Below, piece after piece: positions 47,164-60,248 of a DNA stretch of 64,000 nucleotides. Location of the stretch: assembly GCA_016710075.1 (NCBI GenBank), contig JADJLO010000007.1:196151-260150 (forward strand), given 5' to 3'. Within the stretch, counting starts at the first letter, position 1, and each line of letters opens with the position of its first letter. The translations under genes and the position numbers were made by a program. The notes below the pieces were generated by a model that saw nothing but the letters and a program-made list of their open reading frames with translations, searched no databases and was not told the origin of the DNA. Source of the DNA: Acidobacteriota bacterium. Its GTDB lineage: Bacteria; Acidobacteriota; Blastocatellia; RBC074.

Positions 47164-49005
47164 ATGAAGAAATTATTTATTGTCTTATTGCAGTCATTGA
47201 TGCTGGTGTCGACATCAGTTCCGCAGGGTTTCGCCGCGCAGGCTCAGGATCAGCAGAAACCGAAGGAGCCGAAGGAAATAGATCGCAGGAAGACGCCGCT
47301 TTCTGAACGGCCGGGGCTGACGCTTGGCGATGTCAACACGCAGATCGGCATGGATAAACGCATTATCGTGGTCATGGCCGCGATGAATGTAGCGGGTTTC
47401 GATTACGAGCCCGGCGGCAGACAAATAACAGCTCTCCGCCGGCAGATGCGCGACGACCTCAAAAATCTCAAACCCGGGTTGATCAATCGGCTTCGCGCTT
47501 ATTTCGACTCACATCGCTTTGGCAGGACTGATGCCGCGGCCGTGGCGCCATATCTGAGCCTTGCCTTGTGCCTGACCGAACCGCCCGCGTTCATCGTCGA
47601 TGTACCGGCCGACAGGCTGCCGGAAGACGTCAAACAGATCACGGATTTCATTCCTCTGCTCGAAGAATTTTATCGCGAAGCGGGGTTTTCAAGGCTGCTT
47701 CCCAAATATGTCGAAGCCTACACAAGGACGGCGATAACCTACGGCGATCCGGCCGGCATGGCTCTCGGCTCAGTGCTCTTCTACCTGCATACCGAGCCGG
47801 TGCTCGAACTCCCGCCGCTTTTCATTCCACGCAGGACGGCGCCTCCCCGGAAAGCTGAAGAAAAGAAATCGAAGGACAAGAAGGCAAAAGGTGAGAAGCC
47901 TGTCGAGGAGCCGGCGAAAGAGGATATCTACAACGTCCCGAACCGCCTGAGAGAATTCGTGATTATGCCGGATCTCTTGAATTCTTCCGGCGCGGCAAAC
48001 CTGCGAATAGTTCGAGACAGCTACTTTCTGCTGCTTGGCCCGACGACCGAGCCTAATCTTGAAGCCATCCGGCGGGCATTTTTGAGTTTCGTCATAGACC
48101 CGTTGACCGAGCGCCAGATCAAGGAAGTCGCGGCAATCCGCAATCCTCTCAGGAAACTGATGGAATCGCGTGGCGAGAGGCTGGATCTGGAATACGCTCA
48201 GCGCAGCGCTTATTACCTGATCACGGATTCACTGGTCAGAGCCATTGACGCGCGTATGGACGTTCGTGGAATTGCCACCAGAAGGGCCTTCTCCGAAGAT
48301 GAGGCGATCTACGAACTGAGCCTCGCCTACGACCGCGGCGCCGTGCTCGTCTATCATTTCTACGATCAGATCAAAGCCTACGAGGCCGTAGGCGTGAACC
48401 TCCGCGATTATTTTTCGAGTCTGATTCAGAACATCGATTTTGACCGCGAATCGAAGCGGCTGGATGAATACGCCCAGCGCCTGGCGCGGTACAAGCAACT
48501 GAAGACCGAGGCCACTATGGCTCCGGTTCCACCGCCGACCATTTCCAATGCCGATGAGGGGCTCGTCGCACAGATAATCGAGGCCGATAAGATGATGAAG
48601 GCGCGGAAATATCCGGAGGCTCGCGGAATTCTTGAATCGGCCCTGCGTGCCCGCCCGAACAATGCCCGGGTCCTGTTTGGACTCGCCGAAGTGACCAGCA
48701 AACAGGCCACGACTCTGGAAGATTCCGACCGCGTCGAAGAGGCTCTCTTTGCCGCAGTCGAGTACTATCGTCAGGCCGCCAGAAATGCCTCCCCCGAAGC
48801 TGAGAAATGGCTCGCTCAACGTAGCTACGTCGGCGCAGGAAGAATCCTCGATTTCATCGCAGAGAACAACCCGGCCATGGCCGAGAAGATGTCGGTCGAG
48901 GCGCTGGCCGCTTATGAAATGGCTCTGAAAATAGGCAAAGTAGAGAACGGCGCCTATGACGAGGCCGAGAAGGCCGTCAAACAACGCGTTCAGAAGCCAA
49001 GGTAG
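47164..49005 (+). CDS. Secreted protein with C-terminal TPR-like region, unknown
   Basis: 613 residues, signal peptide about 1-25 (ending GFAAQA). After a charged linker the body is largely helical. A Lys/Glu-rich insert lies near 225-255 (KAEEKKSKDKKAKGEKPVEE). Residues about 460-600 contain TPR-like helices (MMKARKYPEARGILESALRARPN, VLFGLAEVTSKQATTL). No enzyme motif seen. Terminated by a strong hairpin 36 bp downstream. Confidence 0.75.
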   Translation: MKKLFIVLLQSLMLVSTSVPQGFAAQAQDQQKPKEPKEIDRRKTPLSERPGLTLGDVNTQIGMDKRIIVVMAAMNVAGFDYEPGGRQITALRRQMRDDLKNLKPGLINRLRAYFDSHRFGRTDAAAVAPYLSLALCLTEPPAFIVDVPADRLPEDVKQITDFIPLLEEFYREAGFSRLLPKYVEAYTRTAITYGDPAGMALGSVLFYLHTEPVLELPPLFIPRRTAPPRKAEEKKSKDKKAKGEKPVEEPAKEDIYNVPNRLREFVIMPDLLNSSGAANLRIVRDSYFLLLGPTTEPNLEAIRRAFLSFVIDPLTERQIKEVAAIRNPLRKLMESRGERLDLEYAQRSAYYLITDSLVRAIDARMDVRGIATRRAFSEDEAIYELSLAYDRGAVLVYHFYDQIKAYEAVGVNLRDYFSSLIQNIDFDRESKRLDEYAQRLARYKQLKTEATMAPVPPPTISNADEGLVAQIIEADKMMKARKYPEARGILESALRARPNNARVLFGLAEVTSKQATTLEDSDRVEEALFAAVEYYRQAARNASPEAEKWLAQRSYVGAGRILDFIAENNPAMAEKMSVEALAAYEMALKIGKVENGAYDEAEKAVKQRVQKPR

Positions 49006-49040
49006 TAATCAATCCGGCGAAGAAGGCTGTGGCTGTCAAA

Positions 49041-49084
49041 AGCAGGGAGGGGATGAACTTCATGACGTTCATCCCCTCCCTGCT
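49041..49084. terminator. Strong bidirectional terminator
   Basis: AGCAGGGAGGGGATGAAC (49041-49058) / GTTCATCCCCTCCCTGCT (49067-49084), an 18-bp perfect stem with an 8-nt loop, then T-tract on the plus strand and CTTTT on the minus strand. Serves the convergent genes ending at 49005 and 49118. Confidence 0.95.
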
Positions 49085-49117
49085 TTTTTTATTGGTACGA
49101 AAACAATCGGAAGCCTT

Positions 49118-49977
49118 TTAGTTGCAGTTTTCAGGAATCGAGAGTGGTCTCTGACTTCTGATGATCATCACCGGCACTGCCGGGGCCTGTTCGGTCGATG
49201 ACTCGTTCGATTGTTCATCACAGTTGGGAAGGGGAATTTCCAGGACGTTGGGCGCCGGAACAACCCTGATCCTTCCCTTGAACGCTTCTTCAATGGCTAT
49301 CATTCGAACCGTTTCCTGATCGACCTGCTTGCAGAAACTTCTCACCGGTGCGGACAGACCTTGATTGATCAGTGGCTCCAGATTCAGACGTTCAAAGCGA
49401 GCCCTCTGAACTCTGCCAAAGATGCCTCTCTGGCCGCCGGTATAGGCGTTGCCATATTCCAAACGGCCTCACCCTTTGGCTCAGCAGGTCCCGGTGAGTT
49501 CGCCTCCGGCACATCCGTCCCGGATTCAGTTACTTCAGCAACGAGAACGTTATCGCCGGGCAATTCAAGGGATTCCGTCAGATCATTGTTCAAAGCGACA
49601 TCCATCGGTACCCCGCTACCGCTCTCAAGCGCATTCACTTTTCTGGATTGATTTACAGGAATTTTGCTGCCTGCCGGTGTGGTTTCCGTCGCATTTGCAA
49701 ATCGGCCGGCAATGACTCCGTTGATGTCAAAAGAAACTGCATCGGTTGTGACTATGTCTCCCTCCTTCTCCTTGAGAAGACTGTCACTCAGAGTCACTGC
49801 CAGAAAGTTTGCTTGATAGAAGCCCTCTCGCGCCGTATCGGGGAACATCGACGCGAGCGAACTCGAGGTGCTCAATACGTGGCGTGCAACATTGCTGATC
49901 GAGAATGGCTTGATAATATGGGCCGCAACGATCAGCAGCATGATCAATAGTATTCGCGCAACAGTCTGGCCTTTCAT
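49118..49977 (-). CDS. Exported protein of unknown function, frame break near 49468
   Basis: From ATG 49977 an N-terminal hydrophobic segment (ARILLIMLLIVAAHII) is followed by a low-complexity Glu/Ser/Pro region (GPAEPKGE). The frame ends at 49384, but the sequence in the next frame continues plausibly from the same point: GRLEYGNAYTGGQRGIFGRV, QVDQETVRMIAIEEAFKGRI, to the stop at 49118. That stop lies 34 bp from the terminator, which supports one gene of about 286 residues missing a base around GGCCTCACC (49465-49473). No family recognised. Confidence 0.6.
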
Positions 49978-50367
49978 AGTAAACTCCAGGTTTTTTTACA
50001 AACATTCGAGGCAGGGAAGATTGCCTTGCCCTGCCTCTTCCTGATCATCATCATTTTTTTATTTTTCATTTTTCATTACGGTTCGTTGAGGTTAGTGAAC
50101 GAACCCGGTCAATAGTTTCAACCCTTCGGACCGTCATGATGATTTTTCTCAGCTTTAAAGATCGAATTGATTATCCACAAACTCTGTTTGCAGATTGTTA
50201 ACACCTTGTAAAAAAACTGTAAAAATGCGGGTTACAGCAGTCTGCAGGATGAACGATGCTTTCTGACTCTTCTTGCAGTCTGTTATGGGATACGAAAATC
50301 TTCCCGGAGAGAGGTGCAGTAAAGATGCGCCATGAAGATTATATTTCTTTAAAGTTCGAGTCAGTTA
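49978..50367. other. 390-bp gap with a leader hairpin
   Basis: A 9-bp stem GAGGCAGGG (50008-50016) / CCCTGCCTC (50029-50037) with a 12-nt loop lies about 30 bp upstream of the minus-strand start at 49977. The rest (AT-rich, to 50367) shows no gene or repeat I can support. Confidence 0.55.
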
Positions 50368-51309
50368 TTATTTGAAGTAGGAATCGACACTATCACCCTG
50401 ATTGATGGTGAGTTTGCCGTCGGCGACGGCGAGGTCAAGATGAGCGACGGCTTCGGAGACGGCGAGGAATCTGTTGATGTTTTCAACGTGCGGGAAGATG
50501 AGTTTGGACATTTCCCAGCCGTTGATTCCAGGTTTGGGGACGAGGCTGAAGACTTTGGTTTGGCGGTCGTGAACGTGGCGGACGAGTCGGTGGAAATGTT
50601 CTTCAAAATCTGTCACATCTCCACCGTGAGAAGTCCTGATGACGGTTGGAGCGAGTTCGCGGATTCGCGCCAGGGAGACAAGGTACTCGCCGAGGGAAGG
50701 GAATCGCCTGTCCGGATCGATCGGATCGGGATTGAGCACCGGATTCGGCGTGATATTTTTGAGGATAGTGTCTCCGCTGAGCATCATTCTGTTGCTCTCG
50801 CGCAGCAGGCAGCAGCTTCCGGGCGTGTGGCCGGGAGTGTGAATCACACGAAGCGAGCCGGAAGCGAAGACGAATTCCTGGTTATCCCTGTATGCTTCGA
50901 CATCTTCAACCGCATCGGCATAGGTGTGAATCAGCTCATACCGGCCCGCCATCGCCTCAAGCTCTTCCACGGGCACACCCGCCCGCCTGAGCAGATCGCG
51001 ATTGACACGAGTCTGGCGATGCTGAGAGATATTCCTGTACTCCCATTCGTGAACATAGACCCTTGCCCCCGATTCGCGCTGCAGGATTCCCGCCAGCCCG
51101 CAGTGATCTTCGTGAGTGTGCGTCAGAATGATGCGGCCGATGTCGGCCACCGTGAATCCAAGCTTTCGCAACTGGTCTCTGAGCGCACTCAGCGCCTCGT
51201 CGGTCTTCGGACCCGTGTCGACCAGAGTAATCGGCTCCTCGGCGACAAGATAGATGTTGATCGGACCGACTGGAAATGGAGTCGGGATGACAAGTTTTTC
51301 AATGCGCAT
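50368..51309 (-). CDS. MBL-fold metallo-hydrolase
   Basis: 313 residues. Metal-binding motif LTHTHEDHCGLAG (HxHxDH-type), then HTPGHTPGSCCL and GDTILKNITP, and a late His in SHGGDV. The C-terminal 80 residues form a helical cap (FSLVPKPGINGWEMSKLIFP). Similar to hydrolases of the glyoxalase II-like or lactonase-like branches. Substrate not predictable. Cytoplasmic. Confidence 0.9.
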   Translation of the reverse strand: MRIEKLVIPTPFPVGPINIYLVAEEPITLVDTGPKTDEALSALRDQLRKLGFTVADIGRIILTHTHEDHCGLAGILQRESGARVYVHEWEYRNISQHRQTRVNRDLLRRAGVPVEELEAMAGRYELIHTYADAVEDVEAYRDNQEFVFASGSLRVIHTPGHTPGSCCLLRESNRMMLSGDTILKNITPNPVLNPDPIDPDRRFPSLGEYLVSLARIRELAPTVIRTSHGGDVTDFEEHFHRLVRHVHDRQTKVFSLVPKPGINGWEMSKLIFPHVENINRFLAVSEAVAHLDLAVADGKLTINQGDSVDSYFK

Positions 51310-51318
51310 ATAAAAAAG

Positions 51319-51348
51319 AGTTTAAAGTTTTAAGATCAAAGTTCAAAG
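51319..51348. repeat. Single RACTTTR-family arm (YAAAGTY orientation)
   Basis: AGTTTAAAGTTTTAAGATC and CAAAGTTCAAAGG, just upstream of the MBL gene start on the minus strand. Confidence 0.6.
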
Positions 51349-51409
51349 GCGGCGGCGAAAGAGCTGGTGGACAGGCGGATGTCCTCCGGCGTTTGTCCAA
51401 CACGGCTGG

Positions 51410-54400
51410 TCAGGGTTTTGCTGGGGGTGCGATCTTCATCTCGGATTGACTGGAATCGAAGCGCTTGAAGGCGGAGAATTCGAACCATGCATCCCAATTG
51501 AGCCCTCTGAAGAGGTTTTCATTGCCGGCGGAGTTGACGCGAATGAGTTGAGGGGACCAGAGTCCTGTGTTCAATCGCTGCTGCTGATAGATGAAATTGA
51601 GCGCCTCCGGAGCCGCATTCTTGCCCACTGCTTCAGTTTGAAAAGACTGGCCTTCGATTCGGACCAGAGCCTTGTCGGCGACATCGATCCAGATGATTCC
51701 CTTGATCTGCCCGATCCACGATTTTTCGGAATCGATCTGAACGCCTTCCTTCGGCTTGAAATCAAGCACGATCGATTCGCGGCCGTCGAGGGTGACGGTT
51801 CTGGGCGAACTTACCTCGCAAAGATTGAAGATGTCGGACGGATTGATGGTCAGTGCGACGTATGCCTTTTTAACGTAACCTCCGAGCCCCGCTGCCCAGA
51901 ACGCATTTTGAACCGGTTGTTTATCGGATTCCTGTTTGGTTTCGTCGCTTTTTATCAGGGTATCGGTCGCGCTTCTTCTTTCGATGGTGATTCTGTCGTA
52001 GGGAAGAAAGCTGCCGTTTTGAGTGAGTTGCACCAGTGCGTGCCGGCCTTTGATCGGGTAGGCTTCGTAGTCCTTGTACTCCTCGCTTCTGATGCGGCCG
52101 TTCTTGTCGAGAATGCGGTGGACCTTGCGAAGCGAATAGGTATAGTCGCCGAGCCGGCGCTGCATCTGAATCCCGTTGATTTCAAGATCCCTGATCAGGT
52201 CCCGGACGGAGAGCTCAACGGGTTTTGAGGCGCTCATCGCCGTCAGCGTAAGTTCCCCAATCCTGTCTGAAGCAGCCAGGGTGCTGTTGATCACTTTTAC
52301 GTCTTCTGCGGGTTGAGCGGCCACGGCGGCGCCGCCGATCAGATTGAATGTCAGATCCTCTTCAGAATGTTCGTTGCCCTGATTGACCGCCGCGCGCAGT
52401 TTGTAACTACCCGATGGGAGTCCCTTTACCGGCAGGCCGGCGGTGAAGCCGACCCAGCCTCTTTCATCGGGGCCCGAGAGCGCAGGCGAAGCGCTGGCCA
52501 CAACCTTGTCACCCAGAAGAAGCTCGATTTTCAGGTCGGGTTTAGCAGATAGTTTCTCGTCCGGGTGAATCGGCAGGTGAAAGGATATCTCGTTTCTGCC
52601 TGCGGCCTGAAGTTCGCCGGATGTTTCCGGTACAATCCGGGTACGGCCGACGATCAGATGATTGTCTTCGTCGGATGAAGGCGGCTTGTCGATCTGCTCC
52701 ACCTGTCGAACCAGGTAGAGGCTGCCGGTCTGCAGTCCTGAGTTCCCACCCGGTTCTCCCGAGTGAGAAGCTTCAACATTGATGATCCTTCGGCGAGCGC
52801 TGAGCCGGTTCGTTGCCCTGTCGTGGGCGACCGATTCGATCGTGTAGCGGCCCGGTTGAAGCATGAAATCCCTGACGAGGGAAACATTCATCTTTCCGGC
52901 TTCCTTGATCTGGGCCACGGGAATATCCAGATCGTGACTCTCGCTGAACTTCTGAACGATTTCGCCGGTTGAGTTCCTGACGATCGCCAGCAGAGAGAAT
53001 TTTGCCGCGTACGATTTCTTTTCCTTGTCTTCGTCCGGTTGAATGAAGTTTGACAGCGAGGTTTCCGAGATGAAGACGTGGTGAATCTCTCCCTGCTTCG
53101 ATTCGAAATGCAGTAATGCCGATTCGATCGGGAAGTCTTTCGGGACGACCGATTCCGAAAGCACCTTGAGCATCGGGGTTTCATAATCAAGTAGCGGAGT
53201 CGTGTTGGTTCGCGGCACAGCGAAATAACCGCTTCTGGTTCTGGCCTTCAATCCCTGGCGCAGGATGTTGACCTTGATTGACCGGAACTTGCCGTCGTGT
53301 TCCTGCTTTTGGGGAGAGTAGGACAGGAAATAGAAGCTGCCGAGCTCAGTGGCTGCCCGCTTTAGCGCGCCATTGAGATCGTTCATATTTGTGATCAGAA
53401 ATCCGCCTGTCGCTTCCGTCAGGTCTGCAAGCGCTCCCTGCTTGTTCATCTCCTTCTTGCGGTCGATGAATTCAAAGACATTGAAATTGCTCGAAGCTCT
53501 GTCGGGAGAATTTGTGCTGAACGAATCGGCAAGCCCTTCCTTGAATGAACTGGTTTCAGTTCTGCGCGAGGCGTTGATGACGGTCGAAGATTCAAGCCGG
53601 CTCGATACGTTGCCGGCGCCGGCCGGCAGGACTCTCATATCCACCGAATAAAAAGTGACATTGGCAAGGTTGGCCTCGCTGACCACGGTGCGCATGAAAG
53701 CGTTCAGGCCTGCATTCAGATAAAGCCCGTTCGAAATATAGAGAACCATCTTGCGTCCCGGCAGATTCCGGTGTGATCGGGCAGTATGAAAAAGCGAAAA
53801 CACCGGAGATGAAGATTTGGTCGAGTTGATTGTTTTTTCAGCCTGCAGAATGGTATCGACCGAAAGCCTGGCAAGCAGAGGTGAATCAGCCGCGATCGTA
53901 ATGTTGGCGTCGGCTTGTGAATCTTCGGCCGAGGCTTCGGTTTTAAGAGCGGCAAGGCTGAGATCGCTGAATTCCTTCAGGCTTTTTTCGGTGGAATTGA
54001 TTGCCCGATCAGCCGCCTTGCGCAGTTTGCTTTTGTCGTTGGTGAACTGCTCGACGAGGTAGAGTTTCTGCCTGGCGACCAGCACCCTGACCAGAATATT
54101 TTCCGTAAGCGAATTGTCGATGAAGTTGTAGGCGACTTCGCGGGCGAGTTGAGCGCGGCCCGGATCGATGCGGTCAAAGAGCAGTGTCACGAGGTTGCAT
54201 GAGCCATTCGCGCCGGTCTGCCAATCCGTTGCGGGCTTTGACCCGTCACCCCGGCCGGCTTTGTTCACGCTGCCGACCAGCCGAAACTGTGTTGTCGTTT
54301 GTTTGACGCCGTCTTCGAGAACCTCGATTTCTTCGGGGCGCAGATCGGTGATGGCTCTGCCCTTTTTGTCATGAACGGTGACATCGAGCAGGACTTCAAG

Positions 54401-54508
54401 GGTCTTCACTTTGACCGGCTGTTGAGCGATAGTGCCCGGCGACGGCAGTACGCAGAGCGCCAGCAGAAACAATGTTCTTATCGCGCGAAAATTACTGAGA
54501 TCAGGCAA
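51410..54508 (-). CDS. VWFA-related acidobacterial protein, long form
   Basis: 1032 residues, signal peptide about 1-28. Residues about 30-420 match the VWFA-related family expanded in acidobacteria: VKTLEVLLDVTVHDKKGRAI, LRPEEIEVLEDGVKQ, LVTLLFDRIDPGRAQLAREV (degenerate metal site) and YFLSYSPQKQEHDGKFRSIKV. The C-terminal 600 residues are beta-rich with no named domain (YTIESVAHDRATNRLSARRR; VLDFKPKEGVQID). Probably periplasmic or surface-bound; role unknown. Confidence 0.87.
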   Translation of the reverse strand: MPDLSNFRAIRTLFLLALCVLPSPGTIAQQPVKVKTLEVLLDVTVHDKKGRAITDLRPEEIEVLEDGVKQTTTQFRLVGSVNKAGRGDGSKPATDWQTGANGSCNLVTLLFDRIDPGRAQLAREVAYNFIDNSLTENILVRVLVARQKLYLVEQFTNDKSKLRKAADRAINSTEKSLKEFSDLSLAALKTEASAEDSQADANITIAADSPLLARLSVDTILQAEKTINSTKSSSPVFSLFHTARSHRNLPGRKMVLYISNGLYLNAGLNAFMRTVVSEANLANVTFYSVDMRVLPAGAGNVSSRLESSTVINASRRTETSSFKEGLADSFSTNSPDRASSNFNVFEFIDRKKEMNKQGALADLTEATGGFLITNMNDLNGALKRAATELGSFYFLSYSPQKQEHDGKFRSIKVNILRQGLKARTRSGYFAVPRTNTTPLLDYETPMLKVLSESVVPKDFPIESALLHFESKQGEIHHVFISETSLSNFIQPDEDKEKKSYAAKFSLLAIVRNSTGEIVQKFSESHDLDIPVAQIKEAGKMNVSLVRDFMLQPGRYTIESVAHDRATNRLSARRRIINVEASHSGEPGGNSGLQTGSLYLVRQVEQIDKPPSSDEDNHLIVGRTRIVPETSGELQAAGRNEISFHLPIHPDEKLSAKPDLKIELLLGDKVVASASPALSGPDERGWVGFTAGLPVKGLPSGSYKLRAAVNQGNEHSEEDLTFNLIGGAAVAAQPAEDVKVINSTLAASDRIGELTLTAMSASKPVELSVRDLIRDLEINGIQMQRRLGDYTYSLRKVHRILDKNGRIRSEEYKDYEAYPIKGRHALVQLTQNGSFLPYDRITIERRSATDTLIKSDETKQESDKQPVQNAFWAAGLGGYVKKAYVALTINPSDIFNLCEVSSPRTVTLDGRESIVLDFKPKEGVQIDSEKSWIGQIKGIIWIDVADKALVRIEGQSFQTEAVGKNAAPEALNFIYQQQRLNTGLWSPQLIRVNSAGNENLFRGLNWDAWFEFSAFKRFDSSQSEMKIAPPAKP

Positions 54509-54537
54509 TGGTCATACTCCTGTCCCTTGAGCAGGTG

Positions 54538-54614
54538 ACGAAACAAACGAAAAAGACGAAACAAACGAAAAGCCTCGACAGTCTAATACCTTTCGTTTAT
54601 TTCGTCCATTTCGC
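54538..54614. repeat. ACGAAANNN 9-bp repeat, inverted arms
   Basis: Left arm 54538-54571: four units ACGAAA-caa, ACGAAA-aag, ACGAAA-caa, ACGAAA-ag. Right arm about 54590-54614: TTTCGT-tta, TTTCGT-cca, TTTCGC-gtg. Same family as 5075-5147, here between fadE and the VWFA gene. Confidence 0.8.
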
Positions 54615-54647
54615 GTGCGTCGTCATCTTCAATCGGTAAGCGGAACT

Positions 54648-56432
<1,785 letters not shown>

Positions 56433-56458
56433 ATCTGCTCGGTCCTTTCTCTCAAAAA

Positions 56459-56567
56459 AGTCTAAAGTTTAAAAGTCTAAAGTCTAAGAGTTTAAAGTAG
56501 GAGTTTAAAGTCTAAAGGTTGCCTTGAGAGACGATCTTTAAACTTTAAACTTTGGACTTTAAACTTC
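56459..56567. repeat. RACTTTR heptad element between fadE and fadA
   Basis: Left arm 56459-56518 (units AAGTCTAAAGTTTAAAAGTC..., the longest in the window), 17-bp core, right arm 56536-56567 (CTTTAAACTTTAAACTTTGG...), ending at the fadA stop region. Confidence 0.85.
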
Positions 56568-56571
56568 TTAT

Positions 56572-57768
<1,197 letters not shown>

Positions 57769-57799
57769 TGAATCTCTCCTTGTCTGAAATGAAAACTGT

Positions 57800-60190
57800 T
57801 TAGTTCCTCAGCGGTTTGCCGGTCTTGAGCATGTGAGCCAGACGCTCCTGCGTGGCTTTCGTGCCACAGAGGCTGACGAAAGCTTCGCGTTCCAGGTCCA
57901 GCAGGTACTGCTCAGAGACGCGGGTAGGCCGCGTCAGATTGCCGCCGGTGATGACTGTGGCGATCTTGAGACCGATCAACGCATCGTGATCGGAAATAAA
58001 ACCGCCGCCCTTCATCATATGAAGCCCGAGTTTAAACTTGGTCAGAGCTGCTTCGCCAAGGACCAAAACATCCTGTTTCGGCTGGGGTGCGATGTAACCC
58101 TGGGCCGCCATGGCCAGGACTGTCTGTTTGGCCTCTTCAATGACGCGCTTGTCGTTGAGGATGATGCGATCCTGCTTGCGCATCAGGCCCCATTTGCGCG
58201 CTTCAGCCGCGCTGACGGCCACTTTGCCCGTTCCCGCCAGTTCGAAGTGATGTTTGAGCGCTTCGAAATGATCGGCTCCCGGATCGCTGTCGGCGATTTC
58301 AGATGCGCGGACGCCCATCTCCTTGGTTCCGCCGCCGCCCGGGATCAACCCGACTCCGACCTCGACAAGGCCCATGTATGTCTCTGCGGATGCCACGGCC
58401 CCTGTCGGCATGCAGGACCATTTCGCAGCCGCCTCCAAGCGTCAGGTGATGCGGCGCCACAACTACCGGCTTCGGCGAATAACGCAGGCTCATCGTGGTG
58501 TTCTGGAATTTCCTCACCGCCATCGAGATTTCGTCCCATTCGCCTTCCTGCGCGCCCATCAGAATCATCATGATATTTGCGCCGGCTGAGAAGTTGTCGC
58601 CCTGGTTGCCAATGACCAGACCTGCGAAATTCTTCTCGACCTCCTTGACGGCGAACTGGATCATCCCGAGCTGGTCGTCGCCGAGCGCGTTCATCTTCGA
58701 ATGGAACTCGACGCAGGCCACGCCTTCTCCAAGGTCGATCAGGCTGGCGCCGGCATTCTTTTTGATGACCTTGTTCTGGTCCTTGAGCGATTTGAGAACC
58801 GTCAGGCCTGCGGGCAGGCTCACCGGCTTGTAGCCATTACTCGCAAAATCGAAGTAGTGTCGTACGCCGTTTTCGCTCTTATAGAAGCTCTTTGCGCCCG
58901 AAGCCAGCATCTTTTGAACGTTGGCCGGGATTGCGAGACCGTCCTGCTTCATCAGTTCGACAGATTTTTCGAGCCCGATCGCATCCCAGGTCTCGAAAAT
59001 TCCCAGCTCGTGATTGAAGCCCCATTTCATGGCATTGTCGATCTCGACCAGGTTGTCGGCGATCTCAGGAATCCGGTTCGCGGCATAGATTGCAGTCTGG
59101 GTCATCGTGCGTCGAAGGAATTCGCCTGCCTTGTCGGTTGCCGTCGATAGATGAGCAATCCTGTCTTCCAGCTTGTCAAGCTGTTTTGCCGCATCGATCG
59201 AGGCGAATTTCGCCTTCTGCTGCGGGCGATACTCGAATGTGGCGAGATCGAGAGTCAGGATTTCCTTGCCGGCCTTCTTGTAAAAGCCGCCACCGGTCTT
59301 GTCGCCAAGCAACTTCCGCTCGACCATCTTCTCCATGAATTCAGGCACCTTGAACGATTCACGCTTCTCGTCGTTCGGCAGCGTGTTGTAAAGATTACGA
59401 GCTACGTTATAAGCCGTGTCCAGCCCAACTAGATCGAGCGTTCTGAACGACGCGCTTCTCGCGTGGCCGATTACATTGCCGGTCATGGCATCGACCTCTT
59501 CGAAGGTCAACCCGATCTCGAGATGACGTTCAATGCATGGAGCATCGAAAAATTGCCGATGCGGTTGGCCACAAATCCCGGAGTGTCTTTTGCCCAGACC
59601 ACACCCTTGCCCAGAACGCGGTCCGTGAAATCCGCCGTGAATTTCGCCACCGCCGGATCGGTCTCCGGCTGTGTGATGATCTCCATCAGATACAGATATC
59701 TCGGCGGATTGAAGAAGTGCGTTCCCAGAAATCTTTTGCGGAAATTGTCAGATCGCCCTTCAGCGAGCGATGCCAGTGGAATGCCTGATGTATTCGATGT
59801 GATGATTGCTTCCGGATGAAGATGAGGCTCGATCCGCTCATAGAGCGAGCGTTTGATCTCCAGCTTCTCGACGATTGCCTCGATCACCCAGTCGCACTCC
59901 CTGAGCCTCGGCAGGTCGTCCTCGAAGTTGCCCACCGTGATTAGCCCTGCGGCGTCCTCGATAAAAAATGCCGCCGGCTTCGCCTTCTTTGCCCCGTCCA
60001 GACCCGCCTGGGATATCCGGTTGCGAACCGCACGCGATTCAAGCGTCAATCCCTTCGCCTGCTCCTCCGGTGTCAACTCCTTCGGCGCAATGTCGAGCAA
60101 CAGGCATGGTATTCCGGCATTTGCCAGATGCGCGGCAATCTGAGCGCCCATCACGCCGGCTCCCAATACCGCAGCTTTTTTGATCTGCAT
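57800..60190 (-). CDS. fadB: 3-hydroxyacyl-CoA dehydrogenase / enoyl-CoA hydratase, two frame breaks
   Basis: ATG 60190 has AAGGAG 7 bp upstream. Three frames in succession encode one protein of about 796 residues. The N-terminal Rossmann domain (VLGAGVMGAQIAAH, residues 8-21; CDWVIEAIVEKLEIK) runs to NVIS at about 59520. The dehydrogenase C-terminal domain starts LTFEEVDAMTGNVIGHARSA. A crotonase-type hydratase begins about 58700, with NFSAGANIMMILM and LTLGGGCEMVLHADR. After a G4 run (58399-58402) the frame shifts again to AVASAETYMGLVEVGVGLIPG. Domain order (dehydrogenase first, hydratase last) is the reverse of E. coli FadB. The two breaks compensate to give one gene only if both are corrected. 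Confidence 0.9.
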
Positions 60191-60223
60191 AAATCTCTCC
60201 TTGCTATGGTTGCTGATCAGTTG

Positions 60224-60244
60224 CCAACTGCCAACTGCCAACTG
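60224..60244. repeat. CCAACTG heptad repeat
   Basis: Three perfect copies of CCAACTG, preceded by a degenerate unit (ATCAGTTG). Located between the reductase stop and the fadB ribosome binding site. Confidence 0.8.
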
Positions 60245-60248
60245 TTTT

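Noticed and set aside
50440..51333. 297-codon plus-strand open frame
   Set aside because: Antisense to the MBL hydrolase with intact metal motifs.
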